NCBI RefSeq assembly: GCF_011765625.1
Contig: NZ_CP050313.1
Coordinates: 1,670,501-1,734,500, forward strand
DNA length: 64,000 nt
DNA from: Shewanella aestuarii
Lineage (GTDB): Bacteria; Pseudomonadota; Gammaproteobacteria; Enterobacterales; Shewanellaceae
Direction: 5' to 3'
Shown here: positions 1 to 9,277 of the stretch, piece by piece
How positions within the stretch are numbered: position 1 is the first letter of the stretch
Layout: each line of letters begins with the position of its first letter
Program-made: the position numbers and the translations under genes
Notes under the pieces: generated by a model
The model's database searches: none
What the model was told of the DNA's origin: nothing
What the model saw: the letters and a program-made list of their open reading frames with translations, nothing else

Positions 1-2
1 AA

Positions 3-658
3 GTCGATAATAAAACGGTGAGAGCAAAAGATAGTATATTCCTCGATTTACCAACGTTGGAGCAATGGGGGAATTTTCATTACCAGAATCTACTTGGTTA
101 GCTTTCAACCGTTATGCTTGCTGGATAGAGCCGGTTCTAATTAGTGAGTGGGTTAAAGCAATGGCAAGCTATAAGGGCAACTCAAGATATAGAAAGCCGT
201 ATACTCACCACCACTTATATAGAGCTTTGAATTGGCTTGAGCCAAAACGGACAACAATAGAAGTTAGAGATCGATTCGAAGAACTTAAGAAATACCATGA
301 AATGCAATGTGTCTGGTCTGCTAAAAAACTCAATAAAAGTTACGATATTGATCATAGCTTACCTTTCGCTCGGTGGCCTAATAATGATTTATGGAACCTG
401 TTGCCGACAGATAGCACTATTAACAACCAAAAAAGCGATAAACTGCCAACAGAATCAAAGTTACTAAATGCTAAGTCCAGAATCACAGAGTGGTGGAAAG
501 AAGCTTGGTTAGACTCACAAACTGAAAGATTTTTTGCTGAAGCGAACATTGCGCTTCCGGGGCTTGATTCTAGCAATAATTCATTAGATGACTTGTTTGA
601 AGCATTGGTTATTCAACGAGGTAGATTGCGCGAAATGCAACAATTGCAGGAGTGGTAA
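3..658 (+). pseudogene. HNH endonuclease-domain protein, 3' part, frameshifted
   Basis: This is the C-terminal part of a putative DNA nuclease whose start lies left of the window. The second segment, from 65, is 197 residues long and contains a typical HNH signature: Cys-Val-Trp-Ser, then YDIDHSLPFARWP, then DLWNLLPTD and NxxKSDKLP. Proteins with this tail are common in restriction and defence loci; the substrate here is unknown. Upstream, frame 3 is open from the window start and reads RAKDSIFLDLPTLEQWG, which joins naturally to EFSLPESTW in the next frame. The join falls in a run of five G at 67-71, where one extra G would restore a single frame. An ATG at 65 exists but has no ribosome-binding site, so I prefer a broken gene (or sequencing error) to a short complete one. 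The family within HNH proteins is not recognised. Confidence 0.65.
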
Positions 659-660
659 AT

Positions 661-693
661 ATGAAAGATCAAGATACAGGAAAACATTCTTAA
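661..693 (+). pseudogene. Amputated start of a gene following the HNH gene
   Basis: Two bases after the HNH stop there is an ATG with an excellent Shine-Dalgarno (AGGAG, 8 bases upstream, inside the HNH gene). The reading frame MKDQDTGKHS then stops after ten codons. The spacing looks like a translationally coupled second gene of an operon whose body has been lost. The insertion sequence begins about 40 bp further on, so a deletion linked to that element is the simplest explanation. No function can be given. Confidence 0.4.
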
Positions 694-730
694 GTTGTAT
701 TAGTCTCGACTTAAGTTGACGTTTCAGTGG

Positions 731-1533
731 GGGTACTGTCAAATTAAGCTGCAGCTTCCTTAATGTGGCATCATAGCAGTATGAAAAGTATTTATTCTGG
801 CCACAGATATCCGGCCCAAATCATTAGTCATGCCGTTTATCTCTATCATCGTTTTACTTTGAGTCTACGTGATATTGAAGAGATCCTCGCTTATCGAGGT
901 ATAAACGTAACCTATGAATCTATCAGCCATTGGTGCCTGAAATTTGGCAATAAATTCAGTCATAACATCCGAACAAAACGTGGCCCTTTCAATTCATCTT
1001 GGTACCTAGATGAAGTGTCCATCAAGATAAATGGTCAACTTCATTACATGTGGCGTGCAGTCGATAGCAATGGTGAGGAAATAGATATCCTTGTTCAGAA
1101 ACGCAAAGATAAACGTGCAGCCATCAGGTTTTTCAAGAAGTTACTCAAAGGTCAACATTGTATTCCAGATAGTATCGTCACTGATAAGCTGCCGAGTTAT
1201 CGAGCTGCGAAAAAGAGGGTTTTGTCCAGTGTAGGTCATACCGTTAAGCAATATGAAAATAACTTGTGCGAGAAATCTCATCAACCTACAAGGCAGCAAG
1301 AATATCAAATGCAAAGTTTCAAATCACATGGACAAGCTTAAAGATTTTTATCTGTGCATGGCGTAGTTAACATTCTATTTAGGCTTGGTCGCCACACACT
1401 GAATACTGCAAATTATCGATTATTAAGATCACGTTCATTTACCGAATGGGAAAGGGCGAGTTATATCCAAAATTTGAATTAGTGGTTAATAAACTAGATT
1501 TTTCCGCATAAATCCAATAAGTTAACAGTATCC
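731..1533 (+). mobile_element. IS6-family insertion sequence, decayed
   Basis: An element of about 0.8 kb, the usual IS6 size, with a single transposase gene. The left end begins GGGTACTGTC near 731. The right end, read inward from 1533, begins GGATACTGTTAACTTA. The two ends share TACTGT and an A/T-rich continuation but differ by a base, so they are imperfect inverted repeats. The 8 bp on either side (TCAGTGGG or similar on the left, TTTAAGTT on the right) do not match, so no target duplication is seen. This suggests the element was rearranged or took part in a deletion after insertion. It sits 12 bp from the 3' end of norM. Confidence 0.75.
763..1482 (+). pseudogene. IS6-family transposase with internal stop
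   Basis: DDE transposase of the IS6 type. The catalytic context is visible as WYLDEVSIKING (first Asp), IVTDKLPSY (second Asp) and CEKSHQPTR (Glu). At 1339-1341 a TAA occurs where the family has CAA (Gln) in the pattern QAQRFLSVHG. The same frame then continues with RFLSVHGVVNILFRLGRH and ends at 1480-1482. One C-to-T change therefore removes the last 46 residues, after the catalytic residues. The start is ATG 763 or, more like the family, ATG 781 (MKSIYSGHRYP). Only one cross-frame feature is broken, so the copy decayed recently. Confidence 0.85.
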
Positions 1534-1544
1534 TTTAAGTTAAG

Positions 1545-2906
1545 CTAGCTGATGTCAACATAGGCGATCCCTTTACGCTGAATGTATAAAAGTCGCCAGC
1601 CGAATAAAAATGCCGCTGATGTTAATCCGGCAATTAAACCTGCCCAAAAACCATGAGCTCCCATTGCAGGAACAATAACGTCGGTATAAGCCAATACATA
1701 TCCGCTTGTCATTCCAATAAACCAATATGAAAACAGAGTGATGTAAAATGCGCTGCGGGTATCTTTGTATCCACGCAAAGCGCCAGCAGCAACCACTTGT
1801 ATTGAATCTGAAATTTGGTAAAGCGCCGCCATTAACATAAGGCTACCAGCAAGTGTGACCACATCAGGATTGTCGTTATAAAGTAGGGCGATTTCTTGTC
1901 TAAAAATAACAGTGGTAATAGCCGTTATAAAGGCTAATGAGAGTGATAATCCAAGCGCAATGTAGGTGACACGCTTGGCTATATCTGTTTTTTCACGCCC
2001 AAGGTAATAGCCAACTCTAATTGAAGCTGCAACTCCAATTGATAAAGGCAGCATAAAAACAATGGATGAAAAATTAAGGGCGATTTGATGACTCGCTACA
2101 ACTGTGGCGCCTAATGGTGCTAAAAATAGTGCAATAACGGCAAAAAGGCTTACTTCAAAAAACAACGCCATAGCAATAGGAAAACCAAGTTTAACCATCG
2201 ATATCATGGTTTCAATTTTTGGACGATAAAACTGATGAAAAGGTTTAATCTCTATAAACTTTTTATCAATAAGCATATAAATAGTCATAGCGATAAACAT
2301 GGCCCAAAAAACCATTGCAGTTGCGATACCGCAGCCCGCACCACCCATTGCTGGTACGCCTAATTTGCCATATATGAAGATGTAGTTAGCGGGTATATTA
2401 ACGGCCAAACCGACAAATCCAATGACCATTGTTGGTAGGGTATAAGAGATCCCTTCACTGCATCCTCTTAGTACTTGATATAAAGCAAAAGCGGGTGCAC
2501 CCCATAAAATACCATCTAAGTAACCCACTGTTAACTTATGTAGTTCAGGCTCTAAATCCATAAAATTGAGTATGGTGTTAGATGATGCGAGAAAGATCAT
2601 CACACCCATCGATCCAATTATGGCAATATAAGCGGCTTGAAAGAGTAGGTTTGGAATTACCCTTTTGTTATTTGCGCCATGGTGTTGTGCAAATACAGGG
2701 GTAAAGGCAATTAATAAACCTTGCACAAATAATATTGCTGGCAGCCATAAACTGGTGCCAACGGCAACCGCTGCCATATCAACCGCGCTGACTCGACCAG
2801 CCATGACTGTGTCAATAAATCCCATCATGGTTTGTGTTACTTGGGCGATCAAGATAGGTAAGGCAAGTTGTATTAATCGCATGGCTTGAAAGCCGGTGTT
2901 GTTCAT
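1545..2906 (-). CDS. norM: MATE multidrug efflux pump NorM
   Basis: Inner-membrane MATE family exporter that expels cationic drugs and dyes in exchange for Na+ or H+. It has about twelve hydrophobic segments and a length of 453 residues, normal for NorM. The N-terminal region LALPILIAQVTQTMMGFIDT and the DMAAVAVGTSLWLPAIL stretch are hallmark NorM sequence. I start at ATG 2906 (MNNTGFQ) rather than TTG 2930, because the ATG gives the usual family N-terminus and avoids overlap with the divergent ribE. It is divergent from ribE with a 28 bp gap, so their promoters must overlap. The 3' end abuts the IS6 remnant. Confidence 0.93.
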   Translation of the reverse strand: MNNTGFQAMRLIQLALPILIAQVTQTMMGFIDTVMAGRVSAVDMAAVAVGTSLWLPAILFVQGLLIAFTPVFAQHHGANNKRVIPNLLFQAAYIAIIGSMGVMIFLASSNTILNFMDLEPELHKLTVGYLDGILWGAPAFALYQVLRGCSEGISYTLPTMVIGFVGLAVNIPANYIFIYGKLGVPAMGGAGCGIATAMVFWAMFIAMTIYMLIDKKFIEIKPFHQFYRPKIETMISMVKLGFPIAMALFFEVSLFAVIALFLAPLGATVVASHQIALNFSSIVFMLPLSIGVAASIRVGYYLGREKTDIAKRVTYIALGLSLSLAFITAITTVIFRQEIALLYNDNPDVVTLAGSLMLMAALYQISDSIQVVAAGALRGYKDTRSAFYITLFSYWFIGMTSGYVLAYTDVIVPAMGAHGFWAGLIAGLTSAAFLFGWRLLYIQRKGIAYVDIS

Positions 2907-2934
2907 ATATAGCCCATCAGTACGAGACAAAGTT

Positions 2935-3555
2935 ATGTTTACAGGAATTGTTCAAGCCACATGTGAAGTGGTATCGATTCAACAGCAAGCTGGATTAAAA
3001 ACGTTTGAAATTGCCTTGCCGTCTGAATTAACCCAAGGCTTAAAAATAGGTGCTAGCGTGGCCACCAATGGAGTGTGCCTCACTGTCACAAAGATGGTGA
3101 ATGATAAGGTTTTCTTTGATGTAATGGAAGAAACATTAGCATTAACCAATTTGGATTTAATTAAACAAGGTGATCAAGTTAACATCGAGCGCTCACTGAC
3201 CTTTGGCAGCGAAATCGGCGGTCACATTTTATCTGGTCATATACACACGCAAGCTGAAGTCGTCGCTGTTAGTGATACAGAAGCCCATTATAATATCCAA
3301 TTGGCAATCGATGCTAAATGGCAAGATTACATCTTCTATAAAGGTTTTGTTGCTGTGAATGGTTGTAGCTTAACGGTAGGTAAATTAACTGACACGGGTT
3401 TTATGCTGCATTTAATTCCAGAAACATTGCGGTTAACAAATTTAAGCCAATATAAAGCTGGCGATAAATTCAATATTGAAATTGACAGTCAGACCCAAGT
3501 TATTGTTGACACAGTAGAACGTATTTTAGCTAAAAAAAGCGTTAAACATGGCTAG
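2935..3555 (+). CDS. ribE: Riboflavin synthase, alpha subunit
   Basis: Converts two 6,7-dimethyl-8-ribityllumazine molecules to riboflavin plus the pyrimidine precursor, the last step of riboflavin synthesis, in the cytoplasm. The 206-residue protein has two lumazine-binding repeats. The first begins MFTGIVQ, and the second begins after GGHILSGHIHT and contains FVAVNGCSLTV, matching the TNGVCLTV of repeat one. The start is ATG 2935; the longer reading frame from 2896 would run into the norM promoter. It is divergent from norM. No FMN riboswitch is recognisable in the 28 bp upstream gap. Many genomes call this gene ribE or ribC. Confidence 0.95.
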   Translation: MFTGIVQATCEVVSIQQQAGLKTFEIALPSELTQGLKIGASVATNGVCLTVTKMVNDKVFFDVMEETLALTNLDLIKQGDQVNIERSLTFGSEIGGHILSGHIHTQAEVVAVSDTEAHYNIQLAIDAKWQDYIFYKGFVAVNGCSLTVGKLTDTGFMLHLIPETLRLTNLSQYKAGDKFNIEIDSQTQVIVDTVERILAKKSVKHG

Positions 3556-3559
3556 TTTT

Positions 3560-3760
3560 TTAGTAAATTTGTTCATCATCTGAATCAATAAAAAGCTGAA
3601 TTTTGCGTAAGTTTTCATCTAAATGCATTCTAATATGGATTGGATTGCAACAAATCCGACAATCATCATAATATTCTTGGTCACCACAACTTGCGTCAAT
3701 GGTGACATATTGATGATGACCGCAATGTGGGCAACTAATGGGTTTAGATATTAACTTCAT
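3560..3760 (-). CDS. CPXCG-motif cysteine-rich small protein
   Basis: A 66-residue protein with two zinc-ribbon-like cysteine pairs, CPHCG near the N-terminus and CRICC in the middle, and an acidic C-terminal tail (DSDDEQIY). It matches the widespread 'CPXCG motif-containing cysteine-rich protein' family, whose function is unknown. The start is ATG 3760, because AAGGAG lies 7 bases upstream; the GTG at 3763 is too close to it. It converges on ribE with a 4 bp gap. Confidence 0.85.
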   Translation of the reverse strand: MKLISKPISCPHCGHHQYVTIDASCGDQEYYDDCRICCNPIHIRMHLDENLRKIQLFIDSDDEQIY

Positions 3761-4043
3761 CACTTTGCTCCTTAATGTGTGCCATTTAAGGTGTAGAACA
3801 CCTTATTAAATATAGTTGGTGCCTTACTTTTTTGCATTCAATGTAAGGTATGAAATTTAGCATGCACTTGCCATATAGTTGGCCTATTAAGGTTGCGTCT
3901 ACCAATGGTTGTCACATACAATTAGCGGTTACATATTTGAGCAATTAAGACTCTTGTAATGTCTTTCGTTCAGATGTGTTTTCTTATTTCATTAAATTAC
4001 CAAGTGGCCCTACGTGTGGGTCACCACTGGACAAGGAATTTTC

Positions 4044-5972
4044 ATGCCTGTTATTACATTGCCTGATGGCAGCAAACGCGAGTTTGCCAATCCTGTTTCT
4101 ACTCTTGATGTTGCTGCCGATATAGGCCCTGGTCTTGCAAAAGCTTGTATCGCTGGTCGCGTCAATGGCGAATTAAAAGATGCTTGTGATTTAATCACTA
4201 CAGATTCGGATTTATCTATCATCACGGCTAAAGATGAAGAGGGTGTTGAAATCCTTCGTCACTCTTGCGCACATTTATTAGGCCATGCAATTAAGCAATT
4301 ATGGCCACAAACTAAAATGGCGATTGGTCCTGTAATCGATAATGGTTTTTACTATGATATCGATCTTGACCATAAGTTAACTCAAGAAGACATCGACGCT
4401 TTAGAAAAGCGTATGCTTCAGTTAGCTAAAACAAATTATGACGTGGTTAAGCGTGTAGTATCTTGGCAAGAAGCGCGTGATGCATTTAGTGAACGCGGTG
4501 AAGACTATAAAATTGCCATCTTAGATGAAAACATCAGTAAAGATGCCACACCAGCTTTATATCACCACGAAGAATATACCGACATGTGTCGTGGTCCTCA
4601 TGTACCTAACATGCGTTTTTGCCAACACTTTAAATTAATGAGTGTTGCAGGTGCATATTGGCGTGGTAATTCAGACAACAAAATGTTGCAACGTGTTTAT
4701 GGTACAGCATGGGCCGATAAAAAAGCCCTAAAAACACATTTAACCCGTTTAGAAGAAGCTGCCAAGCGTGACCATCGTAAGATTGGCAAACAGCTTGATT
4801 TATATCATATGCAAGAAGAAGCACCTGGTATGGTGTTCTGGCACAATGATGGCTGGAGCTTATTCTTAGAGCTTGAAAAATTTATTCGTCAAAAACTTGG
4901 TCAATACACTTATCAAGAAGTGAAGGGTCCATTGATGATGGATCGCGTGTTGTGGGAGCGTTCAGGCCACTGGGATAAATACTCAGAAGCTATGTTTACC
5001 ACCAACAGCGAAAACCGTGAATATGCCGTTAAACCAATGAATTGTCCTGGTCATGTGCAAATCTTCAATCAAGGTTTAAAATCTTACCGTGATTTACCGC
5101 TGCGTATGGCTGAATTTGGCTGCTGTCATCGTAATGAGCCTTCAGGTTCATTGCATGGATTAATGCGCGTTCGTGGCTTTACCCAAGATGATGCACATAT
5201 TTTCTGTACTGATGAACAAGTACAAAAAGAAGTGAGCGCCTGTATTCAAATGGTATATGACACATATGCTACTTTTGGATTCGAAAATATCGTTGTTAAA
5301 TTATCAACTCGCCCTGAAAAGCGAATTGGTGATGATGCAATGTGGGACCGTGCTGAAGAAGCATTAAAACAAGCTCTTGCTGCTAATAATATCGAATTTG
5401 AGATATTGCCAGGTGAAGGCGCTTTTTACGGACCTAAGATTGAGTTCACATTACACGATTGTTTAGATCGTGCTTGGCAGTGTGGTACTGTACAATTAGA
5501 TTACGCATTACCTACTCGTTTGGGGGCAACTTACGTTGCAGAAGACAATAGTCGTCAAACACCGGTAATGATCCATCGTGCTATTTTAGGGTCTTTAGAA
5601 CGTTTTCTCGGTATTTTGATTGAAGAATATGCTGGTAAATTCCCAACTTGGCTTGCTCCAATGCAAGTTGTTGTAATGAATATTACTGACAAACAGTCTG
5701 AATACGTTGAAGAAATTGTTAAATTCTTCAAAGAACAGGGAATTAGAGCATCTTTTGACTTGAGGAATGAGAAAATAGGCTTTAAAATACGCGAACACAC
5801 ACTTAGACGTGTGCCTTATTTATTGGTCGTTGGTGATCAAGAAATGGAAAATAAGGAAATCGCGGTGCGTACACGTGATGGTATCGATTTAGGTAAGTTA
5901 AAAATAGAAGATTTTGCTACCAAGATACGTCAACAGATTTCGCTCCGTAGTCTCAAATTGTTGGAGGAATAG
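4044..5972 (+). CDS. thrS: Threonyl-tRNA synthetase
   Basis: Class II aminoacyl-tRNA synthetase that charges tRNA-Thr. The 642-residue protein has the full layout: TGS domain ([14 protein letters not shown] onward), the SAD editing domain with [14 protein letters not shown] and later [11 protein letters not shown], the catalytic core ([47 protein letters not shown]) and the C-terminal anticodon-binding domain ([11 protein letters not shown] to the end). The start is ATG 4044, with ACAAGGA upstream; an in-frame upstream extension from 4014 has no such site. It heads the thrS-infC-rpmI-rplT cluster; infC starts 3 bp after its stop. In E. coli thrS is autoregulated at its leader; I could not recognise the equivalent fold here. 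Confidence 0.97.
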   Translation: MPVITLPDGSKREFANPVSTLDVAADIGPGLAKACIAGRVNGELKDACDLITTDSDLSIITAKDEEGVEILRHSCAHLLGHAIKQLWPQTKMAIGPVIDNGFYYDIDLDHKLTQEDIDALEKRMLQLAKTNYDVVKRVVSWQEARDAFSERGEDYKIAILDENISKDATPALYHHEEYTDMCRGPHVPNMRFCQHFKLMSVAGAYWRGNSDNKMLQRVYGTAWADKKALKTHLTRLEEAAKRDHRKIGKQLDLYHMQEEAPGMVFWHNDGWSLFLELEKFIRQKLGQYTYQEVKGPLMMDRVLWERSGHWDKYSEAMFTTNSENREYAVKPMNCPGHVQIFNQGLKSYRDLPLRMAEFGCCHRNEPSGSLHGLMRVRGFTQDDAHIFCTDEQVQKEVSACIQMVYDTYATFGFENIVVKLSTRPEKRIGDDAMWDRAEEALKQALAANNIEFEILPGEGAFYGPKIEFTLHDCLDRAWQCGTVQLDYALPTRLGATYVAEDNSRQTPVMIHRAILGSLERFLGILIEEYAGKFPTWLAPMQVVVMNITDKQSEYVEEIVKFFKEQGIRASFDLRNEKIGFKIREHTLRRVPYLLVVGDQEMENKEIAVRTRDGIDLGKLKIEDFATKIRQQISLRSLKLLEE

Positions 5973-5975
5973 GTC

Positions 5976-6518
5976 ATAAAGATCAAAAGAACAGCAGGGC
6001 GACAAGCCGCGCCTAATAGAATCAATGAAGAAATCACCGGTGTTCCAGAAGTCCGTTTATCGGGCTTAGATGGTGAAGCCATTGGTATCGTTAGTATTAA
6101 AGAAGCTCAAAATATTGCAGATGAAGCAGGGGTAGACCTTGTTGAAATTAGCCCTAATGCTGAGCCTCCTGTTTGTCGCATAATGGACTACGGTAAGTTC
6201 CTATTTGATAAGGCAAAAGCCCAAAAGGAACAAAAGAAGAAGCAGAAACAGGTCCAGGTTAAGGAAATTAAATTCCGTCCTGGCACTGATGAAAACGACT
6301 ATCAGGTAAAACTACGCAACCTGATTCGTTTTCTAGAAGATGGGGACAAAGCGAAAATTACGCTGCGTTTCCGTGGTCGCGAAATGGCACACCAAAACCT
6401 AGGTATGGATCTTTTGAATCGTATCAAGGCAGATTTGGAAGAGTATGCGGTTGTCGAATCTTTCCCGAAAATGGAAGGTCGTCAAGCAATTATGGTGCTA
6501 GCACCTAAAAAGAAATAG
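5976..6518 (+). CDS. infC: Translation initiation factor IF-3, AUA start
   Basis: IF-3 binds the 30S subunit, prevents premature 50S joining and rejects non-standard start codons. The protein is 180 residues from ATA 5976 (K-I-K-R-T-A-G-R-Q onward), the same length as E. coli IF-3. The N-domain ([44 protein letters not shown]) and the C-domain ([24 protein letters not shown]) are complete. GGAGGA at 5963-5968 lies 7 bases before the ATA. The first in-frame ATG is codon 70 (6183), which would remove most of the N-domain. A non-AUG start is the known device by which IF-3 represses its own translation (AUU in E. coli); AUA serves the same purpose here. thrS ends 3 bp upstream. Confidence 0.95.
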   Translation: MKIKRTAGRQAAPNRINEEITGVPEVRLSGLDGEAIGIVSIKEAQNIADEAGVDLVEISPNAEPPVCRIMDYGKFLFDKAKAQKEQKKKQKQVQVKEIKFRPGTDENDYQVKLRNLIRFLEDGDKAKITLRFRGREMAHQNLGMDLLNRIKADLEEYAVVESFPKMEGRQAIMVLAPKKK

Positions 6519-6537
6519 TAGGGCAACCAACTAAAGT

Positions 6538-6564
6538 AGTGAAGACTCTTTTGAGGACTTCACT
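6538..6564 (+). promoter_or_regulatory. Hairpin in the infC-rpmI leader (candidate L20 control site)
   Basis: AGTGAAG (6538-6544) pairs with CTTCACT (6558-6564), and an inner CTC/GAG step closes a TTTT loop. It has no U-tract after it, so it is not a simple terminator. In E. coli, ribosomal protein L20 represses rpmI-rplT by binding structured RNA upstream of rpmI. The position fits; L20 binding itself is inferred. Confidence 0.45.
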
Positions 6565-6606
6565 CGCCTTACGTTTTATTAATTATCCCAATGCGGAGTT
6601 TTAGAA

Positions 6607-6801
6607 ATGCCTAAAATGAAAACAGACAAGGGTGTACAAAAGCGCTTCAGAAAAACCGCTAATGGTTTCAAGCGTAAACAAGCACACTTACGTCATATTT
6701 TGACCAAGAAGAGCACTAAGCGTAAACGTCACTTACGTGCTAAATGTTTAGTAGCTAAGTCTGATGTGCCAGCAATTGCACGTCAACTACCATACGCTTA
6801 A
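6607..6801 (+). CDS. rpmI: Ribosomal protein L35 (bL35)
   Basis: A 64-residue basic 50S ribosomal protein ([35 protein letters not shown]), the normal length for bL35. It lies between infC and rplT in the conserved order. GGAG occurs a few bases before the ATG. Translation is probably coupled to, and repressed together with, rplT by L20 acting on the leader RNA upstream. Confidence 0.97.
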   Translation: MPKMKTDKGVQKRFRKTANGFKRKQAHLRHILTKKSTKRKRHLRAKCLVAKSDVPAIARQLPYA

Positions 6802-6819
6802 TTAAAGGAGAGATAAACA

Positions 6820-7179
6820 ATGCCTAGAGTTAAGCGTGGTGTAACCGCTCGTGCTCGTCACAAGAAAGTACTTAAATTAGCTAAAGGTTATTATGGCGCT
6901 CGTAGCCGTACTTACCGTGTTGCTGTTCAAGCAGTAACAAAAGCTGGTCAATATGCTTACCGTGACCGTCGTCAAAAGAAACGTCAATTCCGTCAATTAT
7001 GGATTGCACGTATCAATGCGGCTTCTCGTCAAAATGGTCTGTCTTACAGCCGTTTCATCAACGGTCTGAAAAAGGCGTCTATCGAAATCGATCGTAAGAT
7101 TTTGGCTGACATCGCTGTATTCGACAAAGTTGTATTTGCAACTTTAGTTGAAAAAGCAAAAGAAGCTTTAACTAAGTAA
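6820..7179 (+). CDS. rplT: Ribosomal protein L20 (bL20)
   Basis: A 119-residue 50S assembly protein. It begins [19 protein letters not shown] and ends with the typical [12 protein letters not shown] segment. In enterobacteria it also represses its own operon. It follows rpmI by 18 bp, with AAAGGAGAG as ribosome-binding site, and is followed by a strong terminator that closes the translation cluster. Confidence 0.97.
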   Translation: MPRVKRGVTARARHKKVLKLAKGYYGARSRTYRVAVQAVTKAGQYAYRDRRQKKRQFRQLWIARINAASRQNGLSYSRFINGLKKASIEIDRKILADIAVFDKVVFATLVEKAKEALTK

Positions 7180-7201
7180 TTAGTTAGTCGGCTTTAGAAA
7201 G

Positions 7202-7225
7202 AGGAACCTTCGGGTTCCTTTTTTT
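7202..7225 (+). terminator. Rho-independent terminator of the thrS-infC-rpmI-rplT cluster
   Basis: AGGAACC, TTCG tetraloop, GGTTCCT, then seven T. A stable UUCG-loop hairpin with a U-tract, 22 bp after the rplT stop. Confidence 0.92.
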
Positions 7226-7278
7226 ATATCTAAAAATGATTATACTCATAGAGTATATATTAATGGACTTTTACTACT

Positions 7279-9234
7279 TTGCCTGCATCTTCTCCTCGTT
7301 ATAATTCCAAGTGCGCTAACTTAACAAAACTTGTTATTCATGAGTTTAGTGACGATGGTGCATTAGCTCGGCATGTTCATCAATATCGCAGTCGACAAAG
7401 TCAAACTGATATGGCTATCGAAGTCAGTCAAGTTATCGCTAGTAGAGAAAATTTGATTTTAGAAGCGGGAACCGGTGTAGGTAAAACCTATGCTTATTTG
7501 ATCCCCGCATTACTTAGTGGCAAGCAAATTGTGGTCAGTACAGGCAGTAAAAACCTGCAAGAGCAATTGTTTTTAAAAGACTTGCCCGCATTATTGTCGA
7601 TGTTAGATATTCATCCTCGAATTGCCTTATTAAAAGGGCGTAGTAATTACTTGTGCCAATTAAGGCTTGATAAGCAAATGCAGCAAGCGAGTCATTGTCA
7701 CGAAGATTTACTGGATGATTTATTAAAAATCAATCAGTGGGCTGCTTTAAGTACTAATGGCGATATTGGTAATCTCACATCCGTTTCAGAGCACTCGGCA
7801 GTTATTCCTTATGTCGTAAGCTCCAAGGAAAGTTGTACTGGGAAAAAATGTGAATTTTATGAAGCTTGTTTCACGCGTAAAGCCAGGGTTAACGCCATGG
7901 ATGCCAAACTGGTGGTGGTTAATCATCATTTGTTTTTTGCTGACCGGTTATTAAAAGACACGGGGTTTGCTGAATTGTTGCCAGATCCTGATGTTGTCAT
8001 ATTTGATGAAGCTCACTTAGTTCCAGATATATGTATAAGTTATTTTGGAAATCATGTAGGTAGTCGTGAAATAGACAAGCTTCTTAATCAAATTATGACT
8101 ATTCATAAGCAAAATATTCGAGATAGCATTCAATTAGAGCAGCTATCGCAACGAGCTTTGCTTCAATTAGGCAACTGGCATAATGAGATGTTTAACTTCG
8201 GTGCAACTGATTGGCGCCAAGTTTTAGCAAATAAAAGCTTAATGATGGCTAGTTGGCAATTGCATAAAATGTTGGCTGAATTAGCTAATAATATGCAGCA
8301 TCATATAGGTAGAGACGAAGAGTTGGACATTGCTTTTGAACGTCTAATTGCATTAAATGACAAACTAAAAGATTATTTTGAGTGTCAAGATCCACAAGCC
8401 GCATATAGTATCGAATATGGTCCTCGATTTATTAGTTTACGGTCATCACCAATAAATGTTGCCAAGCAGTGTGAGCAATTATTTGATAAAAATACCAGCT
8501 GGATTTTTACTTCGGCTACTTTACAAGTGAATCGACAACTTGAGCATTTTGCTAAAGAATTAGGGCTTGTTAATTCAAAGCAAGTTATTTTAGACAGTCC
8601 GTTCGATTATCCTAATCAAGCCTTATTTTGTGTGCCACGCCATTTAGGTAAAGTGGGCCAAAACCAACAAAGTATAAAACGGCTGGTTGAAGTTTGTGTG
8701 CAAGCAATTAACGCGGCTCAAGGGCGAACTTTTATCTTATTTACTAGTCATCACATGTTAGAACAAGTGGCGCAGATGCTGAGAAGTCAAGTTGCCTACC
8801 CATTGCTAGTGCAAGGTCAAGCTAGCAAACAAAGTTTATTTAATAAGTTTAGGCAACTTGGTAATGGGGTCTTATTGGGAACAGGTAGTTTTTGGGAGGG
8901 GGTTGATGTACGTGGAAAATTACTAAGCTGCGTAATAATTGATAAATTACCCTTTGTGTCACCAGAAGATACTTTATATCGTGCAAGAGCTGCCAATGCT
9001 GAACGCCAAGGATTAGATCCCTTTACTCATATCTCGTTACCCCAAGCGGTTATCAGTTTGAAGCAAGGTGTTGGTCGGCTTATTCGTGATGAGAAAGATA
9101 GAGGGGTTTTGATCTTGTGTGATAACCGCATTGTTAATCGTGACTATGGACAAGCATTTATTAATTCATTGCCTCCTATGCAACGAACACGCGATTTAGA
9201 TAGTGCATTGCACTTTTTAAAACAAATCCCATAA
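7279..9234 (+). CDS. yoaA: ATP-dependent DNA helicase YoaA (DinG/XPD-like)
   Basis: Superfamily 2 helicase with an iron-sulfur cluster. In E. coli YoaA works with the HolC (chi) clamp-loader subunit in repair of replication damage. The sequence shows a Walker A motif (EAGTGVGKTYAYLIPA, about residues 62-77), the cysteines of the Fe-S domain (NYLC, ESCTGKKCEFYEAC), the DEAH box (VIFDEAHLVPD) and C-terminal motif VI (QGVGRLIRD). Length is 651 residues against about 636 in E. coli. The start is uncertain: the open frame begins at TTG 7279 with no good ribosome-binding site, and family homology starts near TKLVIHEFSDDG. It follows the rplT terminator, so it has its own promoter. Confidence 0.92.
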   Translation: MPASSPRYNSKCANLTKLVIHEFSDDGALARHVHQYRSRQSQTDMAIEVSQVIASRENLILEAGTGVGKTYAYLIPALLSGKQIVVSTGSKNLQEQLFLKDLPALLSMLDIHPRIALLKGRSNYLCQLRLDKQMQQASHCHEDLLDDLLKINQWAALSTNGDIGNLTSVSEHSAVIPYVVSSKESCTGKKCEFYEACFTRKARVNAMDAKLVVVNHHLFFADRLLKDTGFAELLPDPDVVIFDEAHLVPDICISYFGNHVGSREIDKLLNQIMTIHKQNIRDSIQLEQLSQRALLQLGNWHNEMFNFGATDWRQVLANKSLMMASWQLHKMLAELANNMQHHIGRDEELDIAFERLIALNDKLKDYFECQDPQAAYSIEYGPRFISLRSSPINVAKQCEQLFDKNTSWIFTSATLQVNRQLEHFAKELGLVNSKQVILDSPFDYPNQALFCVPRHLGKVGQNQQSIKRLVEVCVQAINAAQGRTFILFTSHHMLEQVAQMLRSQVAYPLLVQGQASKQSLFNKFRQLGNGVLLGTGSFWEGVDVRGKLLSCVIIDKLPFVSPEDTLYRARAANAERQGLDPFTHISLPQAVISLKQGVGRLIRDEKDRGVLILCDNRIVNRDYGQAFINSLPPMQRTRDLDSALHFLKQIP

Positions 9235-9277
9235 GTTATCATAGCGGCTCTTTTTACTGCATTGACTGGTTTTATAA

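Noticed and set aside
2896..2934. Thirteen extra N-terminal codons for riboflavin synthase
   Set aside because: Family proteins begin at MFTGIVQ; the extension overlaps the divergent norM start.
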